A stretch of 64,000 nucleotides of DNA from Begonia masoniana. Taxonomy: Eukaryota; Streptophyta; Magnoliopsida; Cucurbitales; Begoniaceae. A program made the position numbers and the translations under genes. The stretch lies in NCBI GenBank assembly GCA_022432975.1, contig CM039512.1:40479086-40543085 (forward strand). The letters run 5' to 3'. Below, in pieces: positions 1 through 11,000 of this stretch. Numbering within the stretch: the first letter of the stretch is position 1; the number at the start of each line of letters is the position of its first letter. The notes beneath the pieces were generated by a model, which saw only the letters and a list, made by a program, of their open reading frames with translations, did not search any database and had not been told where the DNA came from.

Positions 1-419
1 ATTTTTAGAAATCCAATTGATAGCGTAACGCTAAGTTTCCATTTTTAGCCGTATAGTGTTTGAAGTCGTAAAAAGAGTAAATTAAGTCCGTTTTGCGAAC
101 GGAGAGTTTCGTTGGAACTCTAAGGTTAAATTGAAATATTTGGAGGAATAAGGAAGTTTCGAGAATCCAAATCGATAGATGAATAACGGAACGAGTAAAG
201 AAATAAACCAAGGGGCAATAAGGTAATTTGGAGTTAATGTTTTTCTTTAAATAACAATCTCTTCCTCCCCTCTCTATTTTCTCCAGACCACGCGAACATC
301 TCCCTCCCCTCTCTCTTTCCACGATTTTTTCTCCCTCCCTCTCACGGTTCTCCAATCGCCGATCAATGCTTCCTCCTCCAACTTTTCTTTCGGGTTTTCT
401 TCCCCATTCGGCGCTCTAG

Positions 420-1363
420 GTAAGATGTGTATGTTTTGGACATTTGGTTTTGAGTTTCGGAGTTGATTTTGGTTAGGGTTTCGATTGGGTTTTTATTGAA
501 ACTATCGTTTGGGCTAGGAATGAGTTGGGTTGTTGTTTGTTGATGTGATTAACGTTATTGTGGTTGATTTGATGAATAATTAGGGATTTTGGATTGTTGG
601 AGAACCATTTATGGAGCTTGTGTATTTGTGAACACTAAGTGTTCGACAAAATGCCCGAATGAAGAAAATGAAGTTTTAGGAAAGAATTTCCTTAGTTAGG
701 AGCTTGGTTTAAGTTTGGAATTCATTCATTGAAGATCGATTTTTAATGCCCTTATTTGTGAAACGCTCTAGGTGGAGACGACTTTTGGACGGTGCGCGGC
801 TTGCTACGGATGCATGGTATGTGGATGTTAGGTTTCTGGCCCTTAAGGCCCTACATCGTGGCAACGCTAGGTTTTTCTATTTTGATGATGATTTTCTGAT
901 TGTGGGGTCTTGACGTGTCGGGTAGCCTAGGTTATTAGTTAATAGTTGTTTGTCAGGTTCGTTGTGACTAAAGCCTGTCTATGTATGTTTGTGAATCGTT
1001 TGAGGATATGTTTTGATGATATGTCGTACGTAGGCTCCTCATGCATCATGTTTTCTTAAAGGTATATGAAACGTTTTACATGTATGAAAATGAAATGATT
1101 AAGTATGATGGGGAGGCTTGGCCATGAACAACAAAACTGTCCGACTCGAGGGACCATGAACCACTGTCCATTTTTGGACCATGAATACGGCCGTAAGGTT
1201 ATGTACACGCACCTGCCTACCTCCCCAACACAATTCATGTATGAAAAGAATAAGAATAAGTAAATGAACATGTTTTATGAAAAGTCACGCATTCATGCAT
1301 AAGGCATCTATAGTGCATCCCCTTACTAAGCATTAGGCTTAATGTATGTGTTGTATGATGTAG
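420..1363 (+). other. Putative leader intron within 5' LTR of element A
   Basis: CTAG|GTAAGA marks a strong plant-type 5' splice site at 420. The 3' end at 1363 reads TGTATGATGTAG|GTGACAG, preceded by CTTACTAAG near 1322, which resembles a branch point. A second, weaker donor (GGTATGT) lies near 816; the other LTR has the better CCAG|GTAAGT there. The same order recurs in LTRs B, D, E and T. This is inferred from motifs only. Confidence 0.45.
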
Positions 1364-1968
1364 GTGACAGGTGTGAACTCGATGACAAAGAATAGGTTGT
1401 CGGCGGATGTTGCTCGTGGCGACGGGGTGTGTTTTGGCAAGGCTTGATGACCGTAGGTGTGCTCCGGGCTATTTTGCGTTAAATAGGCACGAACTAGATT
1501 TTTATGCACGTCTGGATAGATTTTTGGATGTATACGAAGTTAAATTTTGGGTGTAATGTATAGATGATTTAGTCTTGGAGTTATGCTATTTTGGAGAACT
1601 TGATATGTATCTGCTTAGGTGATGTTTTAGTAAATTTCGCATTTACATTTGATGCTATTTGAGGATTTGGTTGGGTTTTGTTGAGGATTTTTAGGTGGTT
1701 TAAACTGTATGGATTCGCACGGTTTTAGAGCGATCCACGCAGTTAGTTTTTGTGAAATTCGGGAGTGTATAGACTAGTTAGAGTTGTGTTTGAGTAACGG
1801 ATAATGTCGGGTGATGCGTGTTGTTGGATGAGTTTGATGTGGAGTGAAAGTGGTATATTTGTGTAGTGATAATAAGTTTGAGGAGTGGTTACGAAAATGG
1901 AAGGTAAATGGTGAAGTTTGAAGTGTGGTGTACAGGGCGCAGGAAAGATGAAATAAGGGAGTGAAGTC

Positions 1969-2121
1969 GCCGCTCTCTGGAGAAAATCCAGAGAGGGTGG
2001 CGACTGATCGCCACAAATTGTGGCGATCAGTCGCCACCAGCGATTTGCAACAGGCGACTGGTCGCCTGTTGCAAATCGCCATTGGCGATCAGTCGCTACC
2101 TCTATTGGCGACTGATCGCCA
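1969..2121 (+). repeat. Palindrome cluster in 5' LTR of element A
   Basis: A CTCTCTGG/CCAGAGAG hairpin at 1974-1996 is followed by two long perfect inverted repeats. The first has 21-bp arms at 1996-2016 and 2018-2038 around one base. The second has 18-bp arms at 2040-2057 and 2062-2079 around four bases. Further copies of the GGCGA-type motif follow to 2121. The cluster lies about 220 bp before the LTR end, probably in the transcribed leader. Confidence 0.85.
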
Positions 2122-2343
2122 TGTTATTTATTTTAAATTAAGTTTTATTTACTTATTTAATAGTTTTAAATGATTTAATTGATTTAAGTTTTAATTGTTT
2201 TATAATTTGTTTTAAATGAATTACTAAACGAACTTCGATTCCAATTCTGATTTCGGTTTCGATTGAGGTTTCGCCCTAAGTATAAGTTAAAAGTTAAAAA
2301 AAAAAAAAATTACTAAGGGTACGACTGAGGGTCGTGACAATTA

Positions 2344-2355
2344 TGGTATCAGAGA
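2344..2355 (+). other. Primer-binding site, initiator tRNA-Met type
   Basis: TGGTATCAGAGA starts five bases after the 5' LTR end. It matches the start of the usual plant Ty3/gypsy primer site complementary to the 3' end of initiator tRNA-Met, where minus-strand DNA synthesis begins. Confidence 0.9.
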
Positions 2356-2505
2356 GACGGAGTTTTAAAAGCGAATTCTGTGGAATGTTTGCCAGAAACA
2401 CACCGCCGCACGAGGACTCTCCATCGACTGTAAGTGTTTAAGTTTAAGTATAGTTTTTAATTGTTTATTTTGTATGTGTTTCTTAATGTGTCTAGGGACA
2501 AGAAA

Positions 2506-3531
2506 ATGCCGAAAGCACCTGGACAACCCGAGGAGAATCCTATTAGTCAGCTTATGGATATGGTGCACCGACAATCAGAACAGATAGGGATTTTACTCAA
2601 TCGAGATGAAAATGGTGATGGTCAAGGTAGTGCTCCATGGAACCGGGGTAGTGAACAATCTAGGCAGTTTCGACCCCCAGTATTTGATGGATGTGTTATA
2701 GACCCGATACAGGCCGAGGTGTGGGTTCGAGCAATGGAAAGATTGTTTGACATTATTAAGGTGAAGGAGGTAGATAAGGTTTCTTATGCGAGGTGTCATC
2801 TGGTGGGAGAAGCAAGACTTTGGTGGGACAATGTCAAGGTCATGGCTAATGTGGGGAAAATTTTATGGGGACCATTCAAGGAATTGTTTTATGAGGAATT
2901 TATTTACAAAGCTGCATGGACAAATAAGATGTTAGAGTTTTCCCAATTTCGACAGACAGGTACAGTCGCAGAGTACGTTAGAGAATTCGAAGCGTTAACT
3001 CGTTCCGTCAGCCACCTAGGAAAGGAGAGAGAAAATAAGACCTATTATTTTGTGCAAGGATTGAAGGAGGACATTTTTAAGGGTGTGAAAATGTATGGAG
3101 TTAGGGGTGCTTCCTACGACGAAGTAATTGTACAAGCTTTTGAGTTAGAAGTAGAACTTCAGAATAAAAGTCAAGAGAAGTTCGTTGAGGGGTCCCTTAA
3201 TGAGTTCCTGCCACCCCCAGTCGATGAACGGCCACCACCACCGAGGGACATTAAGAGGGACAACGATTCGTCGATTGTGCAGTATAGGAGCAAACGACCC
3301 CGAGGAGTTTGTCATGCTCCTTTGTGCCCCACATGTCGGAAGTATCATTTCGGGGAATGTAAATTGTATTCGGACCGATGTTTTAGGTGCGATAGAAGAG
3401 GTCACAAAGCTAGAGATTGTCTAGGGCTAAACAAGAGGTCACCGGGCGGTCCTTCAGAAACGACTGTTTTGACCGAAGATAGGGAAGCTGCCCAACCGAT
3501 TGTGATTCCAGGTATAATTTCATTTCAGTAG
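2506..3531 (+). CDS. gag: Retrotransposon Gag protein of element A
   Basis: Gag forms the cytoplasmic virus-like particle and binds element RNA. The 341-residue frame starts at the ATG at 2506; the open frame extends upstream only through non-ATG codons. Residues about 55-220 match the plant retrotransposon Gag core, with FRPPVFDG, a WW pair at 106-107 (LWWD) and FRQTGTVAEYVREFEAL near 148-164. A proline-rich linker follows. Two cysteine clusters come next: C274, C277, H281, C285, and then a canonical CCHC zinc knuckle at C292, C295, H300, C305. Both clusters also occur in the Gag of element T, so the two are homologous. The frame stops at TAG just where the protease region would begin, with AAQPIVIPGII matching the pre-protease segment of T. 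It appears intact and is the only plausible protein of this element. Confidence 0.88.
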   Translation: MPKAPGQPEENPISQLMDMVHRQSEQIGILLNRDENGDGQGSAPWNRGSEQSRQFRPPVFDGCVIDPIQAEVWVRAMERLFDIIKVKEVDKVSYARCHLVGEARLWWDNVKVMANVGKILWGPFKELFYEEFIYKAAWTNKMLEFSQFRQTGTVAEYVREFEALTRSVSHLGKERENKTYYFVQGLKEDIFKGVKMYGVRGASYDEVIVQAFELEVELQNKSQEKFVEGSLNEFLPPPVDERPPPPRDIKRDNDSSIVQYRSKRPRGVCHAPLCPTCRKYHFGECKLYSDRCFRCDRRGHKARDCLGLNKRSPGGPSETTVLTEDREAAQPIVIPGIISFQ

Positions 3532-5571
3532 TTAATAAAGTGAAGAACATTAATATAGAGGTGTAGTTTAGAGTAAGGATTTAATGATAATGCGTGTAAA
3601 ATAGGTGGAAGTAGATTAGAGAATGTGGGGATCTGGAGAGAAAGATGGTTATGCATTAAGATAGGTAACCTAGCTTGATACTATTGATACGTCTAAGTGA
3701 ATAAGGGAACATAGTAGAAACTTTTATTTTTAGGCTAGCACAAAGTTTAAAGTATTAAGATAAAAGCAAGGTTTGAGGTTTCAACTCAAGTACATTGTCG
3801 AGAGAGTATGGGAGGCGTTGTTTACTTTTTCAAAGTGATGTGATTGATCGATACAAAGTCTTGGACGTATAATCTGGGTGATTACGTATAGGTGTTCATA
3901 TTGATCAATATTGGTGGGGAAAAATAAAGAGATCCAGGCGAGGTTGGTAAATTATTAAGTAGTAATGCGTTAGACAATTAGATGTTGCTTAACCAAGGGA
4001 CGTAGGGTTGAACATGAGAGTTAGAAATTACTGGAAACGCCTAAAAGTGTAACTAATCAAAGGAGAGTTTAACGCCTTAGATTGAAAGTCAAGTTTAGAG
4101 GGTTAGTGCACCTCGTTCAAAGTTATAGGAGATGGTGAAATCGGTAGGAGTAAGTATCAATTATGAGAAAGGTAACAAGGATAAAAGATTTCAGATTCTC
4201 TGAGTCATGAGCGTCTGATCTATGAGACGAGTCTATAGTAATATAGGTAAATTAAGAACCCCCAGACATAAGACTTATTTCCTGGATGGATGTAGAAACA
4301 TCAGTGCTCGAAGAACTAGGAGGGTAAATCTTGATGAAGAGGTATATCTAAGTTTTTTTTGGAAAATATGAGGACAAGATTTGGAAATTTGTAAACCTAC
4401 CCATAACAAGTTTGCTAAGAAGGAAATTGTCAAATGAATCGTTGCTAGAAAGCCAAGTGAAATAGATAGAACTTAACAGTAGACTAGTTAGTAACTTCGA
4501 AGAAGTCGAAGCCAATGATTTTGTAAATAGCTAAGGTTAAAGTAAATAAACTCAAGTGTGTGAGGAAGATCGCAACTTGAGGAAGATAGAAATTATGTGA
4601 TGTAAGACAAAATGACCGGTTAGGTAAATCTTTGGGCGTCAGACAGTGTCATATGGATAGGTGAGAAGATTAACTAGATCAAAATGAAGGTTGGAATAAG
4701 AGTCGAGTAGTGAAGGTCATGAAAGTTGGAGCATATTGCATGAAAGAAAGAGAGAGTTGCACGAAGATAGTGCAAGTGAGCTTAGAAGTAAGGTTAGAAC
4801 AGGAGGCATTAAAGAAGTTTCGACTCTTAAGTTACGTTGAATGGTTTATACACCCTTTAAGGTTTGGCGAATAATTTAAAGAATTAGTTTAGACTTAAGA
4901 ACTTGTTTGTGGTTGATAAAGACAGAGATAAAGACCGAACAAAACGAGCGTCGTGGACGTAATTATAGAAATTTAGAGAATATCGTGGAAAACGTTCAGG
5001 GGTAAATTTGAGCGTTTAAAGCCCTGTGTATAAGAATAGCATGATAGTGACTAAGGAAACGTTGTGATTGCCCAAGGTACATAGGTATAAGAGATGAGAA
5101 TGTTAAATAGAAAATAAGATAGTAGTAGAAAGAAGAGTTCAAGATGGAGGGTTGGGATGAGAGATCTACGTATCAGGTCCTTAGTGTCGTAGAATTGAAG
5201 AAGCTTTGAGGGTTTGGTATGATTAGGTACGAATTGTTGTCACGAAGGTTGAAGAATTAGAAACTGAATGAACCTAGCTCGAGGGACAAACTGGAGTTGA
5301 AGTTAAGTTAAATGAAGTTTGAAGGTCTAGTTGACGAAGGGTTAAGTCGAAGTTGATGGATGTATGAGCGATTGACTTACGAAGTGCGTAGTTAGATGGA
5401 TGTAAAGCTTTGGAGATATAGAAAACTATTAAGACCCGAGGGGTGAGAGAGGTCATGGGAGTGTCGAGGCTAGTGTTATAACATCATTTCTTAGACAAGA
5501 CGAATAGGAGTAATTAGAAGTTTTACCAAGTAATAATTTTGAAGACAAAATTCCAATTAAGGAGGGAAGGA
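3532..5571 (+). other. Non-coding internal region of element A downstream of gag
   Basis: About 2 kb with frequent stops in all frames and no recognisable DTG protease, RT, RNase H or integrase motif. Only the last 14 codons look pol-derived. A weak resemblance to the chromodomain-side end of pol (a TYEVR-like stretch near 5367-5380) is too degraded to rely on. The last few hundred bases are related to the matching internal part of element B at 63432-64000. A 60-codon antisense frame at 5274-5456 is not supported as a gene. Confidence 0.75.
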
Positions 5572-5576
5572 TGTAA
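5532..5576 (+). pseudogene. Vestigial C-terminal end of pol, stop codon overlapping 3' LTR
   Basis: Fourteen codons reading NNFEDKIPIKEGRM then TAA run through the purine tract, with the ATG-TAA straddling the LTR start. Element B has the nearly identical reading NFGDKIPIKEGRM at the same place. Such an ending next to the purine tract is typical of Ty3/gypsy polyproteins, so this is read as the last trace of a lost pol gene. Conservation may reflect the purine tract rather than protein function. Confidence 0.55.
5559..5571 (+). other. Polypurine tract of element A
   Basis: AAGGAGGGAAGGA lies directly before the TG of the 3' LTR, where the primer for plus-strand DNA synthesis is expected. Confidence 0.9.
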
Positions 5577-6119
5577 CGCCCGGAATTTACAGGTTTCCGC
5601 TCTTAGGGGTATTTTAGTAAATTCCAATTAAAGTATTTTCTCGAATGAGAAGTTTCATTAGAGCCCTAGGAATTTATGAGGATTTTTAGAGAGATAAGTA
5701 AATTTTTAGAAATCCAATTGATAGCGTAACGCTAAGTTTCCATTTTTAGCCCTATAGTGTTTGAAGTCGTAAAAAGAGTAAATTAAGTCCGTTTTACGAA
5801 CGGAGAGTTTCGTTGGAACTCTAGGGTTAAATTGAAATATTTGGAGGAATAAGGAAGTTTCGAGAATCCAAATCGATAGATGAATAACGGAACGAGCAAA
5901 GAAATAAACCAAGGGGCAATAAGGTAATTTGGAGTTAATGTTTTTCTTTAAATAACAATCTCTTCCTCCCCTCTCTATTTTCTCCAGACCACGCGAACAT
6001 CTCCCTCCCCTCTCTCTTTCCACTATTTTTCTCCCTCCCTCTCATGGTTCTCCAATCGCCGATCAACGCTTCCTCCTCCAACGTTTCTTTCGGGTTTTCT
6101 TCCCCATTCGGCGCTCTAG

Positions 6120-7064
6120 GTAAGATGTGTATGTTTTGGACATTTGGTTTTGAGTTTCGGAGTTGATTTTGGTTAGGGTTTCGATTGGGTTTTTATTGAA
6201 ACTATCGTTTGGGCTAGGAATGAGTTGGGTTGTTGTTTGTTGATGTGATTAACGTTATTGTGGTTGATTTGATGAATAATTAGGGATTTTGGATTGTTGG
6301 AGAACCATTTATGGAGCTTGTGTATTTGTGAACACTAAGTGTTCGGCAAAATGCCCGAATGAAGAAAATGAAGTTTTAGGAAAGAATTTCCTTAGTTAGG
6401 AGCTTGGTTTAAGTTTGGAATTCGTTCATTGAAGATCAATTTTTAATGCCCTTTATTTGTGAAACAATCTAGGTGGAGACGATTTTTGGACGGTGCGCGG
6501 CTTGCTACGGATGCCAGGTAAGTGGATGTTAGGTTTCTGGCCCTTAAGGCCCTACATCGTGGCAACGCTAAGTTTTTCTATTTTGATGATGATTTTCTGA
6601 TTGTGGGGTCTTGACGTGTCGGGTAGCCTAGGTTATTAGTTAATAGTTGTTTGTTAGGTTCGTTGTGACTAAAGCATGTCTATGTATGTTTGTGAATCGT
6701 TTGAGGATATGTTTTGATGATATGTCGTACGTAGGCTCCTCATTCATCATGTTTTCTTAAAGTTATATGAAACGTTTTACATGTATGAAAATGAAATGAT
6801 TAAGTATGATGGGGAGGCTTGGCCATGAACAACAAAACTGTCCGACTCGAGGGACCATGAACCACTGTCCATTTTTGGACCATGAATACGGCCGTAAGGT
6901 TATGTACACGCACCTGCCCACCTCCCCAACACGATTCATGTATGAAAAGAATAAGAATAAGTAAATGAACATGTTTTATGAAAAGTCACGCATTCATGCA
7001 TAAGGCATCTATAGTGCATCCCCTTACTAAGCATTAGGCTTAATGTATGTGTTGTATGATGTAG
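6120..7064 (+). other. Putative leader intron within 3' LTR of element A
   Basis: Same donor and acceptor motifs as in the 5' LTR: donor CTAG|GTAAGA, alternative donor CCAG|GTAAGTGG at 6518, and acceptor TGATGTAG|GTGACAG. CTTACTAAGCATTAGG precedes the acceptor by about 40 bases. Motif-based only. Confidence 0.4.
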
Positions 7065-7668
7065 GTGACAGGTGTGAACTCGATGACAAAGAATAGGTGG
7101 TCGGCGGATGGTGCTCGTGGCGACGGGGTGTGTTTTGGCAAGGCTTGATGACCGTGGGTGTGCTCCGGGCTATTTTGCGGTAAATAGGCACGAACTAGAT
7201 TTTTATGCACGTCTGGATAGATTTTTGGATGTATACGAAGTTAAATTTTGGGTGTAATGTATAGATGATTTAGGCTTGGAGTTATGCTATTTTGGAGAAC
7301 TTGATATGTATTTGCTTGGGTGATGTTTTAGTAAATTTCGCATTTACATTTGATGCTATTTGAGGATTTGGTTGGGTTTTGTTGAGGATTTTTAGGTGGT
7401 TTAAACTGTATGGATTCGCACGGTTTTAGAGCGATCCATGCAGTTAGTTTTTGTGAAATTCGGGAGTGTATAGACTAGTTAGAGTTGTGTTTGAGTAACG
7501 GATAATGTCGGGTGATGCGTGTTGTTGGATGAGTTTGATGTGGAGTGAAAGTGGTATATTTGTGTAGTGATAATAAGTTGAGGAGTGGTTACGAAAATGG
7601 AAGGTAAATGGTGAAGTTTGAAGTGTGGTGTACAGGGCGCAGGAAAGATGAAATAAGGGAGTGAAGTC

Positions 7669-7821
7669 GCCGCTCTCTGGAGAAAATCCAGAGAGGGTGG
7701 CGACTGATCGCCACAAATTGTGGCGATCAGTCGCCACCAGCGATTTGCAACAGGCAACTGGTCGCCTGTTGCAAATCGCCATTGGCGATCAGTCGCTACC
7801 TCTATTGGCGACTGATCGCCA
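7669..7821 (+). repeat. Palindrome cluster in 3' LTR of element A
   Basis: Same arrangement as at 1969-2121: one CTCTCTGG hairpin, then two long inverted repeats of the GGCGA type. The second pair is slightly degraded. Confidence 0.85.
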
Positions 7822-8058
7822 TGTTATTTATTTTAAATTAAGTTTTATTTAATTATTTAGTAGTTTTAAATGATTTAATTTATTTAAGTATTAATTGTTT
7901 TATAATTTGTTTTAAATGAATTACTAAACGAACTTCGATTCCAATTCTGATTTCGGTTTCGATTGAGGTTTCGCCCTAAGTATTGATAAAGTTAAAAGTT
8001 GAAAAAATAAAAATAAAATAAAATAAAATTACTAAGGGTACGGCTAAGGGTCGTGACA

Positions 8059-11000
8059 CGTTCGATGAAGTATAAGAATCTTCAATTAAATTCGATTTGT
8101 TTCAAAAGAACTTAACATATCAAGCAAATGAGGTTCACTGTTACATGACTTGTGGTTAGAACCTAAGTTATCCATATGACTTTCTAGGTTTTAACTTAAA
8201 GTGATGAGAACGACGTATATTGAGGACCCAATAAACTTCATGGACGCGTAATTAAGACATAGTAACGCGTGTGATGAAGTATAAGAAACTTCACTTCATT
8301 CGATTTGTTCCAAAAGAACTTAATGTGTCAAGAAAATGAGGTTCAATGTTACATGACTTGTGGTTAGAACCTAAGTTATCCACTTTACCTTCAAGGTTTT
8401 AAGTTAAAGTGATGAGAATGACGTGTATTGAGGTACCAATAACCTTCCTGGACGCGTAATTAAGACATAGTATTGCGTTTGATGAAGTATAAGAAACTTC
8501 ACTTCATTCGATTTGTTGCAAACGAACTTAACGTATCAAACAAATGAGGTTCACTGTTACATGACTTGTGGTTAGAACCAAGTTATCCATTTCACCTTCA
8601 AGTTTTGAACTTAAAATGATTAGAACGACGTGTATTGGGGTCCCAATAACCTTCTTGGATGCGTAATCAAGACTTAGTATTGCGTTCGTTGAAGTTTAAG
8701 AAACTTCACTTCATTCGATTTGTTCCAAAATAACTTAACGTATCAAGCAAATGAGGTTCACTGTTACATGACTTGTGGTTAGAACCTAAGTTATCAATTT
8801 AACCTTCTAGGTTTTAACTTAAAGTGATGATAAAGACGTGTATTGAGGTCCGAATAACCTTCATGGACGTGTAATTAAGATTTAGTAATGCGTTTGATGA
8901 AATATAAGAAACTTTACTTCCTTTGATTTGTTATAAAAGAACTTAACGTATGAAACAATTGAGGTTCACTGTTACATCACTTGTGGTTAGAACCTACGTT
9001 ATCCATTTCACTTTCAAGGTCTTAACTTAAAGTGATGAGACTGACGTGCATTGAGGTCCCAATAACCTTCCTGGACGCATAATTAATACTTAGTATTGCA
9101 TTTGATGAGGTATAAGAAACTTCACTTCATTCGATTTGTTCCAAAAGAACTTAACGTATCAAGCAATTAGGGTTCACTGTTACATGACTTATGGTTAGAA
9201 CCTAAGTTATCCATTTCACCTTCCATAATTTAACTTAAAGTGATGAGAACGACGTGTATTGAAGTCCCAATAACCTTCCTGGACGCATAATTAAGACTTA
9301 GTACTGCGTTTAATATATTGAGCACCCAATAACCTTCATGGATGAGTAATTAAGACTTAGTAATACGTTTCATGAAGTATGAGAAATTTCACTTATTTTG
9401 ATTTCTTCCAAAATAACTTAACGTATCAAGGAAATGAGGTTCACTCTTACATGACTTGTAGTTATAACCTAAGTCATACATTTCACCATCAAGATTTTAA
9501 CTCAAAGTGATGAGAACAACGTGTATTAAGGTCCCTATTACCTTCCTGGACGCGTAATTAAGATTAGTATTGCGTTCGATGAAGTATAAAAAACTTCACT
9601 TCATTCGATATTTTCCAAAAGAACTTAACGTATCAAGCAAATGAGGTTTTCTGTTACATAACTTGTGGTTAGAACCTAAGTTATCCACTTCACCTTCAAA
9701 GTTTTCAATTAAACTGATGAGAACACGTGTATTGAGGTCCCAATAACCTTCCTGGACGCGTAATTAAGACTTAGTATTGCGTTTGATGAAGTATAAGAAA
9801 CTTCATATCATTCGATTTGTTGCAAAAGAACTTAACGTGTCAAACAAATGATGTTCACTGTTACATGACTTGTGGTCTGAACTTAATTTATCTATTTCAC
9901 CTTCAAGGTTTTAACTTAAAGTGATGAGAACAACGTGTATTGAGGTCCCAATAACCTTCCTTGACGCGTAATTAATACGTGCGATGAAGTATAAGAAACT
10001 TCAATTAAATTCGATTTGTTCCAAAAGAACTTAACGTATCAAACAAATGAGGTTCACTGTTACATGACTTGTGGTTAGAACCTAAGTTATCCATATAACC
10101 TTCAAGGTTTTAACTTAAAGTGATGAGAACGACGTATATTGAGGACCCAATATCTTCATGGATGCGTACTTAAGACATAATAACGCGTTTGATGAAGTAT
10201 AAAAAACTTCACTTCATTCGATTTGTTCTAAATGAACTTAATGTGTCAAGCAAATGAGGTTCACTGTTACATGACTTGTGGTTAGAGCCTAAGTTCTCAA
10301 CTTTACCTTCAAGGTTTTAAGTTAAAGTGAAGAGAACGACATGTATTGAGGTCCCAATAACCTTCCTGTACACGTAATTAAGACATAGTGTTGCGTTTGA
10401 TGAAGTATAAGAAACTTCACTTCATTTCATTTGTTGCAAAAGAACTTAACGTGTCAAACAAATGAGGTTCACTGTTACATGACTTGTGGTTAGAACCTAA
10501 GTTATTCAATTCACCTTCAAGGTTTTAACTTAAAATGATGAGAACGACGTGTATTGAGATCCCAATAACCTTACTGCACGCGTAATTAAGACTTAATATT
10601 GCGTTTGATGAAGTATAAGAAACTTCAATTTATTCGATTTGTTCCAAAAGAACTTAACGTATCAAGCAAAAAAGGTTCACTGTTACATGACTTGTGGTTA
10701 GAACCTAATTTATCCATTTAACCTTCAAGGTTTTAACCTAAAGTGTTAAGAATGACGTATATTGAGGTCCCAATAACCTTCCTAGACGCGTAATTAAGAC
10801 TTAGCATTGAGTATGATGAAGTATAAGAAACTTCATCTCATTCGATTTGTTCCAAAAGAAATTAACATATCAAGCAAATGGGGTTCACTGTTACATGACT
10901 TGTGGTTAGAACTTAAGTTATCAATTTAACCTTCAAGCTTTTAACTTAAAGTGATGAGAACGACGTTTATTGAGGACCCAATAACCTTCATGACGCGTAA

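Larger units (their letters stand above)
1..2339 (+). repeat. 5' LTR of element A (truncated at window start)
   Basis: Aligns base for base with the 3' LTR from 5702 on and ends in GTCGTGACA immediately before the primer-binding site. It includes CT-rich sequence near 250-360, a 5' splice donor-like CTAG|GTAAGA at 416-425, a telobox-like motif at 471-482, a branch-point and acceptor-like stretch at 1322-1363, and a palindrome cluster at 1969-2121. Short frames inside it are not supported as genes. The homopolymer A run near 2296 differs in length from the other LTR. Confidence 0.92.
1..8058 (+). mobile_element. Gag-only Ty3/gypsy LTR retrotransposon (element A), 5' end cut by window
   Basis: The element has two long direct LTRs (1-2339, truncated, and 5572-8058), an initiator tRNA-Met primer site just inside the left LTR, a purine tract just before the right LTR, and one intact gag frame between them. 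The internal region is only about 3.2 kb and holds no protease, reverse transcriptase, RNase H or integrase frame. This fits a non-autonomous gag-carrying element (the TR-GAG type) that would need pol from a relative. Window base 1 aligns with base 5702, so about 130 bp of the left LTR lie outside the window. The LTRs differ by roughly 1-2 percent by eye. It sits at the left edge of the satellite array; the base after 8058 is satellite, and the left target duplication lies outside the window. Confidence 0.9.
5572..8058 (+). repeat. 3' LTR of element A (complete, 2487 bp)
   Basis: Starts TGTAACGCCC, ends GTCGTGACA, and is bounded by the purine tract and by satellite. A TATA-like TTTAAATAA lies near 5948-5956. 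Donors are CTAG|GTAAGA at 6119/6120 and CCAG|GTAAGT at 6517/6518; a telobox-like motif is at 6171-6182; the acceptor-like ATGTAG ends at 7064; the palindrome cluster is at 7669-7821. One palindrome arm has a mismatch here (GGCAACTGG) that the 5' LTR lacks. Confidence 0.93.

Noticed and set aside
5274..5456. Antisense frame in element A resembling the plus-strand frame 63447-63770 of element B (shared YISKAL and SIAHT segments).
   Set aside because: Both are homologous DNA. Differences are spread over first, second and third codon positions, and the frame is antisense to the element.
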